Part shown: positions 25,461-33,668 of the stretch, piece after piece
How positions within the stretch are numbered: the stretch's first letter is position 1
Layout: every line of letters begins with the position of its first letter
Assembly (NCBI RefSeq): GCF_014696925.1
Contig: NZ_JACJQY010000012.1
Coordinates: 52,562 to 116,561 of the forward strand
Direction: 5' to 3'
Source of the DNA: Phormidium tenue FACHB-1050
GTDB lineage: Bacteria; Cyanobacteriota; Cyanobacteriia; Pseudanabaenales; Pseudanabaenaceae
DNA: 64,000 nucleotides
Notes under the pieces: model-generated
Told to the model about the DNA's origin: nothing
Seen by the model: the letters and a program-made list of their open reading frames with translations, nothing else
Database searches by the model: none
Program-made: the position numbers and the translations under genes

Positions 25461-26165
25461 ATGACAACCTTAAACCTTCTGAGAACACCTAACCTCTTTT
25501 CTCATTACCATCAACCCTTAAGAGTCACAGCATTTGGGGATAGCTTAATCTATGGTTACGGTGATCCTGTTAATGGCGGTTGGGTCGAGCAACTACGGCG
25601 GCAATGGATGGCTACGGAACCCAGTCATGTCCTCTATAACCTAGGCGTAAGGGGCGATACGACCGCACAGGTTAATCAGCGCTTAGAGCAAGAATTTTTA
25701 CTGCGGGGAGAACTTCGGAATAAACGCCCCGATTTGATGATTCTATCGGTTAGCGTAAATGATTCTCCACGAGTAGGCAAGCGCCTAGGGAGAAATATGA
25801 CGGATAGCGATCGCTTTACCTTGGAGATTGTCAACTTACTAGACAAAGCCCAGAGTCTTTGCCCAGTGATGTTTGTGGGGATGGTTCCTGTCGATGAGTC
25901 GAAAATGCCTTTTTTAGATTGTATGCATTTCAATCATGAGGATCAGTTTTACTATAAGGAAGTAACGAAATCAGCTTGTCAAGTGCGCGATATTCCCTAT
26001 TTAGATGTATTCGATCTGTGGCAAGAGCGCGGACAAGATTGGATTAATGAGCGTTTATGCGAGGATGGTTTGCATCCAAATACTGATGGTTATAGTGCGC
26101 TCTTTCAAGATATTCTTCACTGGCAATCACAGATTCAATTGGAACAACTTGTATCCATATCTTGA
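25461..26165 (+). CDS. SGNH/GDSL-family hydrolase
   Basis: Esterase or lipase of the SGNH fold, 234 residues, no signal peptide. Block I is AFGDSLIYGYGDP (nucleophile Ser), block II has the oxyanion glycine in GVRGDT, block III the asparagine in SVSVND, and block V the Asp-x-x-His pair in EDGLHPNTDGY. Substrate is unknown. It is convergent with the operon at 26.2-30.5 kb. Confidence 0.92.
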   Translation: MTTLNLLRTPNLFSHYHQPLRVTAFGDSLIYGYGDPVNGGWVEQLRRQWMATEPSHVLYNLGVRGDTTAQVNQRLEQEFLLRGELRNKRPDLMILSVSVNDSPRVGKRLGRNMTDSDRFTLEIVNLLDKAQSLCPVMFVGMVPVDESKMPFLDCMHFNHEDQFYYKEVTKSACQVRDIPYLDVFDLWQERGQDWINERLCEDGLHPNTDGYSALFQDILHWQSQIQLEQLVSIS

Positions 26166-26202
26166 GTCTATAATTTGGTTAGTGATGTCCTGATATTTTG
26201 TT

Positions 26203-26270
26203 GTATCAAGGCTTGAAAGTGGCGATCGCCGTGGATGTTATCAAAATCCGATGCTTTTTCTATTTGCTGG
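26203..26270 (-). pseudogene. Remnant of a TPR-gene C-terminus
   Basis: The minus strand reads QQIEKASDFDNIHGDRHF then QALIQ, closely matching the end of the large TPR protein (DSDFDNIRHDPRFQALIQ at 27144-27200). It begins at the stop of the nuclease-like gene. A second copy of the TPR gene, or its end, once lay here. Confidence 0.75.
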
Positions 26271-26915
26271 TCAAGGTGCAATTATTTTGGCAATGCAGCG
26301 CAAAATTTGTAATACACTCGGAAGATGATTGTCTGGGGGTGAAATAGAAAATAGGGAAGATGGAGCGTATTGTGGTGGTTCGGTAGGTGAATTGGGATGA
26401 TTTAGTTTTAAAAAGCGATATTCGCCGCCATTAGTGATTAACCCGAAAGTAGTTTTGGTTGAGTTAGGGCTGGCTAGCATATAGGCTAGGGCTTGGGGTA
26501 ATGCTTTATGTAAGGAAAAGCTGCTACTTTTGGACTCGATGACTAGTACCCACAGACTTTGTTGAATTACAAGAATATCAATGCGTCCTCGATAGATGGT
26601 TTCACCGTCATCGGTGGTTATTTCGATGGATTCTTCATCAGCGATCGCAAATTGAGAGCTATAAAAACCTGAAAGATCAAGCAATGGAGACAATATCGCC
26701 ATTTTGATGATGTTTTCTGAAACAACCGATCGCCGATTAATGCGGTCATAAAGTTCGGTAATTCGTTGCAAGTCTTCGCGATCGCTTTCTGTCAGATTTG
26801 GTAAATCCTGTTGCCATTCTAAAAAGAAATTGCGATCGTCGTTGCGTTGTAAGAGAAAGTCTTGTTCTAGTCTTTCAAGGCTTGTTTCTTCAGAAATTCG
26901 GAGAAGTTGAACCAT
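26271..26915 (-). CDS. PD-(D/E)XK nuclease-like protein (HsdR-N type)
   Basis: 214 residues resembling the N-terminal nuclease region of type I restriction subunits, but standing alone. The candidate active site is YRGRIDILVIQQSLWVLVIE followed by SKS, i.e. Asp-X(n)-Glu-X-Lys, with an upstream helix (SENIIKMAILSPLLDLSGFY) as usual. No HsdM/HsdS genes are present. It is last in a four-gene operon, four bases after the antitoxin-like gene, and is the likely effector of that operon (inference). It could also be an inactive DNA-binding relative. Confidence 0.75.
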   Translation of the reverse strand: MVQLLRISEETSLERLEQDFLLQRNDDRNFFLEWQQDLPNLTESDREDLQRITELYDRINRRSVVSENIIKMAILSPLLDLSGFYSSQFAIADEESIEITTDDGETIYRGRIDILVIQQSLWVLVIESKSSSFSLHKALPQALAYMLASPNSTKTTFGLITNGGEYRFLKLNHPNSPTEPPQYAPSSLFSISPPDNHLPSVLQILRCIAKIIAP

Positions 26916-26919
26916 AACT

Positions 26920-27132
26920 TTAATTTTCCAATGATATGAATTGATGGATCTCTAGATCGTTGGTGTAGTCGTCAACGGCAAGTAAAGCGGCGATTTTTAG
27001 TTGTTGGTTGATTTGGGTGCGGGTAAGTTTTGTTTGGGTTAGTAGTCTTTGTAAAAGTATTTCTGCTATTTGGAAGCAGTCTTCTTGAGAGAGTTTGGGA
27101 ATAGTTTGGAGAATTTCTGTAGTTGTAATCAT
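26920..27132 (-). CDS. Small antitoxin-like protein
   Basis: 70 helical residues, MITTTEILQTIPKLSQEDCF at the start and AALLAVDDYTNDLEIHQF near the end. The layout resembles the small cyanobacterial antitoxins that sit before MazF-like toxins (ending AAEALL-DYQ-D-ELT-F). A ribosome site GGAG lies eight bases upstream. Its partner here is the downstream nuclease-like gene, not MazF. Assignment is by pattern memory only. Confidence 0.6.
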   Translation of the reverse strand: MITTTEILQTIPKLSQEDCFQIAEILLQRLLTQTKLTRTQINQQLKIAALLAVDDYTNDLEIHQFISLEN

Positions 27133-27143
27133 GTGGTTTTCTC

Positions 27144-29126
27144 CTATTGTATCAAGGCTTGAAAGCGTGGATCGTGGCGGATGTTGTCAAAATCTGAGTC
27201 AGTCTTTGCCATTTGGCGATAATTCTCAGGATTGGGTTGAATTGCTTTTTGGAGGTTCTCTAAGGCAAGTTCGATCTGATTTTGGAGAGAATAAGCACTG
27301 GCTTTGTTGTACCATGCTTCGTGGTAGTTAGGTTTGATTTGCAAGGCTTGGTCATAGGCAGAGATCGCTTCTTCGTGTCTTCCTAAATTACCTAACACAA
27401 TGCCTCGGTTGTTCCATGCTTCGTGGTAGTTAGGTTTGATTTGCAAAGCTTGGTCAAAGGCGGCGATCGCTTCTTCGTATCTTCCTAAATTACTTAGCGC
27501 AAAGCCTCGGTTGTTCCATGCTTCGTGGTAGTCAGGTTTGATTTGCAAAGCTTGGTCATAGGCAGAGATCGCTTCTTCGTATCTCCCTAAATTATTTAGC
27601 ACAAAGCCTCGGTTGTTCCATGCTTCGTGGTAGTCAGGTTTGATTTGCAAAGCTTGGTCATAGGCAGAGATCGCTTCTTCGTATCTCCCTAAATTATTTA
27701 GCACAAAGCCTCGGTTGTTCCATGCTTCGTGGTAGTCAGGTTTGATTTGCAAAGCTTGGTCATAGGCAGAGATCGCTTCTTCGTATCTCCCTAAATTATT
27801 TAGCACAAAGCCTCGGCTGTACCATGCTTCGTGGTAGTCAGGTTTGATTTGCAAAGCTTGGTCATAGGCGGCGATCGCTTCTTCGTGTCTTCCTAAATTA
27901 CTTAGCACAAAGCCTCGCATGTAACATGCTTGGTGGTAGTCAGGTTTGATTTTCAATGCTTGGTCATAGGCATTGATCGCTTCTTCGTATCTTCCTAAAT
28001 TAAATAGAGCATTTCCTCGGTTGTACCATGTTTGGTACTCATTAGGCTTTAGTTTTAAGTTCTCAATACAGGTGGCAACTTTCCAGTAATGACTTGCTTC
28101 ATCATACTTACCCAAACTTAGCAGGTTATTTCCCAACTTATACCATGCTTGGTGGTACTCAGGTTTAATTGCTAAGGCTCTGTTAAAAGAGGTGATCGCC
28201 TCTTCATATCTTCCTAAATTATTTAGCTCAATACCTCGATTAAACCATGCTTTGTAGTCTTCAGGATTGATTTCTAAAGCCTTGTCATAAGATTTGATTG
28301 ATTCTTCTGATCTACCTAAGTTACCTAATGCAACGCCTCGATTGTTCCACGCTTTGTGGAAATTAAGATTAATTTCTAATGCTCTATCATAACAAATGAT
28401 AGCTTCTTTATCTTTCTTATCTACAAGGAAGATATTCCCTTTTTCAAGTAGAAGAGATGCTTGATGACTTTGAGTTTGATTTGGCTCAATGATTAATTCA
28501 TCAATTTCAATCATTCTCTCTATGCGCTTTTCAATACTCCAATTTGAATATGTTTTTTCATCCCCATCCATTTCAATACGTTGTGATTCCTGTGCAACCA
28601 ATTCTTGACTTAAGGAAATATCAGTTTTACTAGATGCCCAGTCATAAAAATCAGGAGCGCGGCGGATGATGTATTTAATGGCAAATTGAGGTAATAGGAA
28701 GACAAAGCAGATATGACGAAATCGATCACGAAAATTTTCGCGTTGCCAGTTGAGATGGCTGAGAATTGGCGGAATCGTATCAAGATTATAATAATCTCCC
28801 TCTCCACCATAGCCAGTTTGAATGTAATTAACGAGAGACTTTTCTAATCCAACGACAAATAAAATATTTAGTTGTGCTTGATTTGGAATATCCTTTACCC
28901 GCTCAATTAAATTATCAATTGGCTGATCCAGTGCTAAAACTCCAATTTGTTTTTGAGGCAAATCATCTTGTACTTTCTGGATCAGTTCCAAACCACCGAC
29001 AGGAGAACATCTCACAAAGACTAATCCAAAACCCTTCCGACGACGCAAAGAGCGCAATAGCGATTTGTACTCGTCTTCAGGAGTACTTTCAACACTTTCA
29101 TCAACTCGTTGGATTATACCTGACAT
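27144..29126 (-). CDS. TPR protein with degenerate P-loop N-terminal domain
   Basis: 660 residues. The first about 210 form a globular domain (EYKSLLRSLRRRKGFGLVFV, then RCSPVGGLELI where a Walker A would be, without GKT/S), which looks like a nucleotide-free P-loop relative. From about residue 225 come 12 tetratricopeptide repeats of 34 residues; repeats 5-11 are nearly identical and two are identical in protein. It starts five bases after the ATPase gene stop, with the ribosome site overlapping that stop, so both are made together. I recall similar ATPase plus TPR pairs in other cyanobacteria without known function. Confidence 0.85.
   Translation of the reverse strand: MSGIIQRVDESVESTPEDEYKSLLRSLRRRKGFGLVFVRCSPVGGLELIQKVQDDLPQKQIGVLALDQPIDNLIERVKDIPNQAQLNILFVVGLEKSLVNYIQTGYGGEGDYYNLDTIPPILSHLNWQRENFRDRFRHICFVFLLPQFAIKYIIRRAPDFYDWASSKTDISLSQELVAQESQRIEMDGDEKTYSNWSIEKRIERMIEIDELIIEPNQTQSHQASLLLEKGNIFLVDKKDKEAIICYDRALEINLNFHKAWNNRGVALGNLGRSEESIKSYDKALEINPEDYKAWFNRGIELNNLGRYEEAITSFNRALAIKPEYHQAWYKLGNNLLSLGKYDEASHYWKVATCIENLKLKPNEYQTWYNRGNALFNLGRYEEAINAYDQALKIKPDYHQACYMRGFVLSNLGRHEEAIAAYDQALQIKPDYHEAWYSRGFVLNNLGRYEEAISAYDQALQIKPDYHEAWNNRGFVLNNLGRYEEAISAYDQALQIKPDYHEAWNNRGFVLNNLGRYEEAISAYDQALQIKPDYHEAWNNRGFALSNLGRYEEAIAAFDQALQIKPNYHEAWNNRGIVLGNLGRHEEAISAYDQALQIKPNYHEAWYNKASAYSLQNQIELALENLQKAIQPNPENYRQMAKTDSDFDNIRHDPRFQALIQ
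27310..28020 (-). repeat. Tandem 102-bp repeats inside the TPR gene
   Basis: About seven consecutive 102-base units encoding TPRs, several differing by only a few bases (for example units starting near 27541, 27643 and 27745 on the plus strand with TCGCTTCTTCGTATCTCCC). Such identity implies recent unit gain, loss or gene conversion. Confidence 0.9.
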
Positions 29127-29131
29127 AAACT

Positions 29132-30478
29132 TTAGCCCCTAAATTTATCAAGTTCCTTAACCAGTGGATGCACAGCATACCAACGCTTAAGCTTGTCATC
29201 CTGATCACGATATCGATATTCCAACACACAACGGTTTTCTAACAAACGCGGATATTCTTTGTCATTTTCAACATTAGGAATCTGATTAGTTGCATTAACA
29301 TCACTTAAAAGCTTCCATTGATGATCGAAAATCGCATAGAGATAATCTTCCTTCGCATCTTCGATCGCTCGATTTACTGCTTTTCTAGAAATTGGTAACT
29401 CGTCGGTATGATCCAAAGCCTTTTGAATCATCTTGATAAATAGCCGAATATGTCCACCACTCATCAAACACAGTCGCTCAAATACCTCCTGCGATTCAAA
29501 AACTTGGGTTTCCACTGCCTTCGATAAAGTTAAGCCGATATCCTGACCATTGACCGTAATGGGTGCAATCCGTTTAGCAATGATTTCCCGAAACTTATTA
29601 AGCCCTTCTTCAATTTTCTCACCCTTTTCATTCTGAAGCATGATCATCGGTAACACATCAGTCTCATTGAAATTGTTTTGTAACTGTGTGCAACGCTCTG
29701 AATAAACCATTGAGATCGGAACAGTGTATATCACATGGCAATGTAAACCCCGCATCTGATCGTGACGCTTAATAAAAATCTCATCGTAATTGCTTAGTTC
29801 ATTTGCCGATTTTTGGCTCTCGATAATGCGATCGAGGTTATCCACGATCAACACCAAATCTTTATAACCCTGTTTGACTAAAGATTTTTTGCCAGCATCA
29901 ATAAAATCATTCAAGACTTGCAATAACGATGGAGCATTAGCATTAATTTTATCTCGAATTTTTTTGCGGTTATCAGGCTGAGCCTTAATTGTCGCTGTAA
30001 TTTTAGTGATTTCTGAAACCTGTTGTTCTAGCGTCAACCCATCAAAGCTCAATTCAGTTAACAACAGATCGGACAAACTTTCTGCTCTTGCCTTTAACCA
30101 ATTTGAAATACCCTTTAATGGATTCTGATCTTCAAACTTAACCTTCTTAACCAAGTGCTTTGTGCAAGCCATCAAAATGTCGGCATATTCTGTATCTGCA
30201 ATATCAATATCTTCGTCATCAGCCCCAAAATTGACCACAAAATATTTCTGTTCGGTTAGATGTTTCTCAAGCCGCAAAAGCTCTGTAGATTTTCCCGCCC
30301 CAGTATGACCCGTATAAAGCTGACAAGTTGTAGTTTTACTGCGAACAATCTTTCGACCTAGCTCTGTCAAAATACTCCAATCACCCCGTACAGCCCCACA
30401 GTCCACATAAGCACCCTGTGGAGGTGGATCAAACGGTTCAAAAGCATTGCTAATTTCGGTAAGCAGATCTTGAGACAT
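29132..30478 (-). CDS. P-loop ATPase, first gene of the TPR/nuclease operon
   Basis: 448-residue AAA/STAND-type NTPase. Walker A is GHTGAGKST at residues 57-65, and Walker B DLVLIVDNLDRI at 207-218. The segment IKRHDQMRGLHCHVIYTVPI may contain the sensor region. The C-terminal part (about 330-448) looks like a winged helix ending in WYAVHPLV. No membrane segment. It heads a four-gene minus-strand unit with 4-11 base gaps. An energy-dependent switch role is inferred from the fold and neighbours. Confidence 0.85.
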   Translation of the reverse strand: MSQDLLTEISNAFEPFDPPPQGAYVDCGAVRGDWSILTELGRKIVRSKTTTCQLYTGHTGAGKSTELLRLEKHLTEQKYFVVNFGADDEDIDIADTEYADILMACTKHLVKKVKFEDQNPLKGISNWLKARAESLSDLLLTELSFDGLTLEQQVSEITKITATIKAQPDNRKKIRDKINANAPSLLQVLNDFIDAGKKSLVKQGYKDLVLIVDNLDRIIESQKSANELSNYDEIFIKRHDQMRGLHCHVIYTVPISMVYSERCTQLQNNFNETDVLPMIMLQNEKGEKIEEGLNKFREIIAKRIAPITVNGQDIGLTLSKAVETQVFESQEVFERLCLMSGGHIRLFIKMIQKALDHTDELPISRKAVNRAIEDAKEDYLYAIFDHQWKLLSDVNATNQIPNVENDKEYPRLLENRCVLEYRYRDQDDKLKRWYAVHPLVKELDKFRG

Positions 30479-30545
30479 GAGGTTAGATTGCTAGATAAAT
30501 TTAGGTATTGATCGCATTATAAACGACTCATCAAAACAATCCATA

Positions 30546-30580
30546 ACAGCAAAAAGAGCGCTTTGCGCTCTTTTTGCTGT
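30546..30580 (-). terminator. Terminator of the Xaa-Pro peptidase gene
   Basis: 16-bp arms ACAGCAAAAAGAGCGC / GCGCTCTTTTTGCTGT around TTT, three bases past the stop. Confidence 0.85.
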
Positions 30581-30583
30581 TTA

Positions 30584-32500
30584 TCAAAAGCTACAAGCTT
30601 GTTTTAGCCATGCTGTTTCTGCTTCAGAAAGCATCGGTGATAACTTCTCCACCACAGCAGAATAGTAACTTTCCAGCCATGCTACTTGTTGAGGATTGAG
30701 CTTGTGGCGATCAATTAACTTTTTGTCAAAGGGAATATAGGTCAAAGATTCAAACTCGTACCAAGGTATCGCATTGGGATCTGAATCTTGAGAAATCTCT
30801 GACTCCTGTTTTTTAACTTCTTTCACAAAATAGAGATTCTCCAACCGAATACCACCCCATTTTGGTTTGTAATACCCTGGTTCGATGCTGTTGATCGTAC
30901 CAAGATCGAGAGATTGATTGACACGCTTGCTAATGCCATTTGGTCCCTCATGGACATTCAGAAATACGCCCACACCATGCCCAGTGCCATGCCCAAAATC
31001 TAGCCCACTTTGCCACATCGAAGAACGCGCAATCCCATCGATTTGACTACCAGTCGTGCCTTTAGGGAATTTCTGCATCGCACAATTGATATGGGATTTG
31101 AGAACCTCGGTATAGCGATCGCGTTGTTCTTCTGTCGGCGTGCCAATGCTAAGCGATCGCGTATCGTCGGTAGTACCACCATAAAACTGTGAACCAGAAT
31201 CTAACAGTAGTAATTCACCATTAAGAAGCTTGCAAGCAGGATTGGGATTGCTGTAATGGACGATTGAGCCATTCGCGCCAGTACCTGCGATCGTCGGGAA
31301 ACTGAGATCGTAGAAGCCTTCCTGTTGCTTGTATAAACCTTCGATTTTATTGGCAACATCGCGTTCGCTGATGCTATTACCAGCATCAATTTGCTCTTCT
31401 ATCCATTTGAGAGTAAGAGTCTTAGCAAGGCTAGCTTTGAGGTTGGCTTGCTGCATTTGCGCGATTTCTACAGCATTTTTGTGCGCCTTGAAAGTCTCCA
31501 CAGGATGTTCAGCATCGATGGTTTTCGCCTTGACGGCTTTGAGTTGTAGATAAGTCCCATAGGTGGTTTGAGAGATCGCCACTAGCACATTTTTATGCTC
31601 AGCCACTAGCGATCGCAAGGTGGGAATATACTGCTCATAATCCAAAATTTGTACTTGTCCAGCTAGAGCTTGGCGCACAGTTTCATCAATGCGTGATGTA
31701 TTGGTGAAGAGATATGCATCAGTTTTCGTAACGATCGCATAGCTAATAAAGACAGGATTGCATTCCACATCGCGACCACGCAGATTGTAGAGCCATGCAA
31801 TCTGATCGAGCTTAGTTACAGGCAAAATCGCGGCTTTCTTTTTACCCATCGCTTTACGGACGCGCTTTAATTTCTTAGCTACACTCTCGCCAGTAATCGA
31901 TTCAGGGAGATAAATTACAGGTTGATCACCAAAGGTTGGTATGGGTTCGCTTTCAGCCCAAGGACTTTGCGATCGCACGGCATCGACAAGATTCTCCAGT
32001 ACAGGCACAATCTCTACGCCACTAGCGCTTAATTGTGCATAAAAGCGGCGATATTGAGCGACGGTTATCGTGAAGGGATCGATACCTAACCGCAAGGTTT
32101 GTAGCTGTGCTGAGGCTTTCTGCCCAAGTTCTTCGAGAACTTCTTCCACAGTTTGATGATCTTCTAATCCAACTTTGCAGACTTTTTGCAGGTTCTCATC
32201 CACTTGCATATCCGCTTGCTCGTAATAGCGCGAATCCACAAATACCCAAGCGCGATCAGTGCTAATTAAAAAATCACCTGCGGAGCCAGTAAAGCCACTA
32301 ATCCATTGACGGCGTTGCTTGGCTTCAGGTAAGTACTCATTAAGATGCTCATCGGCGGAAGGGACAAAATAGGAATCTAATTTATGTTTAGCAAGTTGCG
32401 ATCGCAGCGCTGCAAATTTTTGTGCAGTTCCTTTCGATTCGCTTGGCAAGTCAAGAGATGGGCTGGATGATTCTGTGAGCAAAGTCGGCAATAAAACCAT
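30584..32500 (-). CDS. Xaa-Pro aminopeptidase, M24B family, three-domain type
   Basis: 638-residue metallopeptidase releasing N-terminal residues before proline. Two creatinase-like N-terminal domains (first with DSYFVPSADEHLNEY, second from about 300) precede the pita-bread catalytic domain. Metal ligands are visible: Asp in LLLDSGSQF, Asp in GTTDDTRS, His in FGHGTGHGVG, Glu in NSIEPGYY and Glu in GIRLENL. The long form matches the eukaryotic cytosolic APP1/XPNPEP1 layout rather than short PepP. Cytosolic. Confidence 0.93.
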   Translation of the reverse strand: MVLLPTLLTESSSPSLDLPSESKGTAQKFAALRSQLAKHKLDSYFVPSADEHLNEYLPEAKQRRQWISGFTGSAGDFLISTDRAWVFVDSRYYEQADMQVDENLQKVCKVGLEDHQTVEEVLEELGQKASAQLQTLRLGIDPFTITVAQYRRFYAQLSASGVEIVPVLENLVDAVRSQSPWAESEPIPTFGDQPVIYLPESITGESVAKKLKRVRKAMGKKKAAILPVTKLDQIAWLYNLRGRDVECNPVFISYAIVTKTDAYLFTNTSRIDETVRQALAGQVQILDYEQYIPTLRSLVAEHKNVLVAISQTTYGTYLQLKAVKAKTIDAEHPVETFKAHKNAVEIAQMQQANLKASLAKTLTLKWIEEQIDAGNSISERDVANKIEGLYKQQEGFYDLSFPTIAGTGANGSIVHYSNPNPACKLLNGELLLLDSGSQFYGGTTDDTRSLSIGTPTEEQRDRYTEVLKSHINCAMQKFPKGTTGSQIDGIARSSMWQSGLDFGHGTGHGVGVFLNVHEGPNGISKRVNQSLDLGTINSIEPGYYKPKWGGIRLENLYFVKEVKKQESEISQDSDPNAIPWYEFESLTYIPFDKKLIDRHKLNPQQVAWLESYYSAVVEKLSPMLSEAETAWLKQACSF

Positions 32501-32569
32501 GAAATTATGTCTGTTATGGAGAAAAATACAAAGAAAAATTTGGTCTGTAAAAATTTTAACTCATAGCCA

Positions 32570-32606
32570 AAAAGTAAAGGCGGCGCTAAGCGCCGCCTTT
32601 ACTTTT
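32570..32606 (-). terminator. Terminator overlapping the DUF4278 gene stop
   Basis: 17-bp perfect arms AAAAGTAAAGGCGGCGC / GCGCCGCCTTTACTTTT around TAA; the right arm enters the stop codon. Confidence 0.85.
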
Positions 32607-33132
32607 AATCCACATAAGCTCCACGATATTTGATGCGTTCTTTGGGCTTGGCTGACTTTTGGGAGTCCCTTGAAGCTGAGAAAGAATCTGGTAAATCTTG
32701 GGAAGATTCATCGACACTATTCCCAATACTTACGCCGCGATATTTGATTACAGGCTGAAATTCACTAACATCTTTTTTGTCACTGTTAACCTGCAATTCG
32801 TCTGGTTTGTATCGATGTCCACGGTACTGCATGACTTCAGCATCTTGCCTAAGCATCGCTTCAAATTCATCTTGATTAGATTCGGAATTGCTAGAAAGTG
32901 ATGATTGATCAGTATTTCGGAATTTTGGTGGTGTATAGAGCTTACCCAAAACTTTAAAACAAAAGTAGGGGAGAGCCACGGCGATCGCCAGAATTACCAG
33001 TAAAGAATCTATCTCCGTCAGAATATTAGAAACAACATCCAAATGTTTTGCCGATGACCATATAGAGAGCATCGATAAGACTGCGACTGCCGAAGCAACT
33101 TGCAAAGTGCGATAAACAACAGACTTTTTCAT
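32605..33132 (-). CDS. Membrane protein with DUF4278-like YRG motifs
   Basis: 175 residues. Two hydrophobic helices (about 7-25 and 42-62) anchor it; the soluble tail has three copies of a short motif, MQYRGHRY, IKYRGVSI and IKYRGAYV (the last at the very C-terminus), resembling the cyanobacterial DUF4278 signature. Function unknown. The copies are separated by Ser/Asp-rich linkers, so they may be docking peptides (inference). Confidence 0.75.
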   Translation of the reverse strand: MKKSVVYRTLQVASAVAVLSMLSIWSSAKHLDVVSNILTEIDSLLVILAIAVALPYFCFKVLGKLYTPPKFRNTDQSSLSSNSESNQDEFEAMLRQDAEVMQYRGHRYKPDELQVNSDKKDVSEFQPVIKYRGVSIGNSVDESSQDLPDSFSASRDSQKSAKPKERIKYRGAYVD

Positions 33133-33310
33133 GGACGACTAGCCACAATTACTTGAAATGAACTTTACGTAATTGCATCGTAATCATGTGCGCTTAACAG
33201 ATACGCTTACAAATACAATTAGCGAAATACAGTACTAACATAACGTTTATTGATGAACTCGATCGCTATTTTCGCTACGATTTTAGATAGGATTCAACTA
33301 CTGACCCGTA

Positions 33311-33426
33311 TATAGCAAAAAAAGAGTTAGCTAGTACAAACCAAAACCCAAGAATCGCATGGCGGCGCTAAGCGCCGCCATGCGATTCTTGGGTTTTATG
33401 TCCTAAGCAAAACTTGCTTTGCTATA
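33311..33426. repeat. Dispersed palindromic element A, complete 116-bp copy
   Basis: Ends TATAGCAA and GCTATA; left flank AAGAGTTAGCTAGTACAAACC, stem of 26 bp at 33343-33397 (AAAACCCAAGAATCGCATGG arm start), core GGCGGCGCTAAGCGCCGCC, right flank ATGTCCTAAGCAAAACTTGC. Confidence 0.9.
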
Positions 33427-33458
33427 ACTACTCTCTTCCCAGTCTAAAAACCGACGTT

Positions 33459-33510
33459 AAAACCCAAGGATTAGCGGTGCGGCGCTTCGCGGCGCTAATC
33501 CTTGGGTTTT
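33459..33510. repeat. Element-A-like palindrome without flanks
   Basis: Arms AAAACCCAAGGATTAGC / GCTAATCCTTGGGTTTT around GGTGCGGCGCTTCGCGGC; the centre is imperfect. Confidence 0.75.
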
Positions 33511-33668
33511 GACTGGTTACAGACACAGCTCTAAAAGTTTGTTTGGGAAATAAAGATCGCGTAGTTTTACCTAGTCCTGTTTTTTATGGTTGGGCAAAAT
33601 TGCTCACAAAAAGATGGGTTCATGATTAAATCGTAGAACCATAAGCAACTTTAAAATTGGCAAATACA

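Larger units (their letters stand above)
33133..33668. other. Repeat-bearing intergenic region
   Basis: About 530 bases without a gene, dominated by a full element A (33311-33426) and a second element-A-like palindrome (33459-33510). The remainder shows no coding signal. Confidence 0.75.

Noticed and set aside
26271..26915. A complete type I restriction system
   Set aside because: Only the nuclease-like part is present; no helicase domain, HsdM or HsdS in the window.
27310..28020. Regular repeats as a CRISPR array
   Set aside because: The 102-base units are contiguous, without unique spacers, and are in frame as TPRs.
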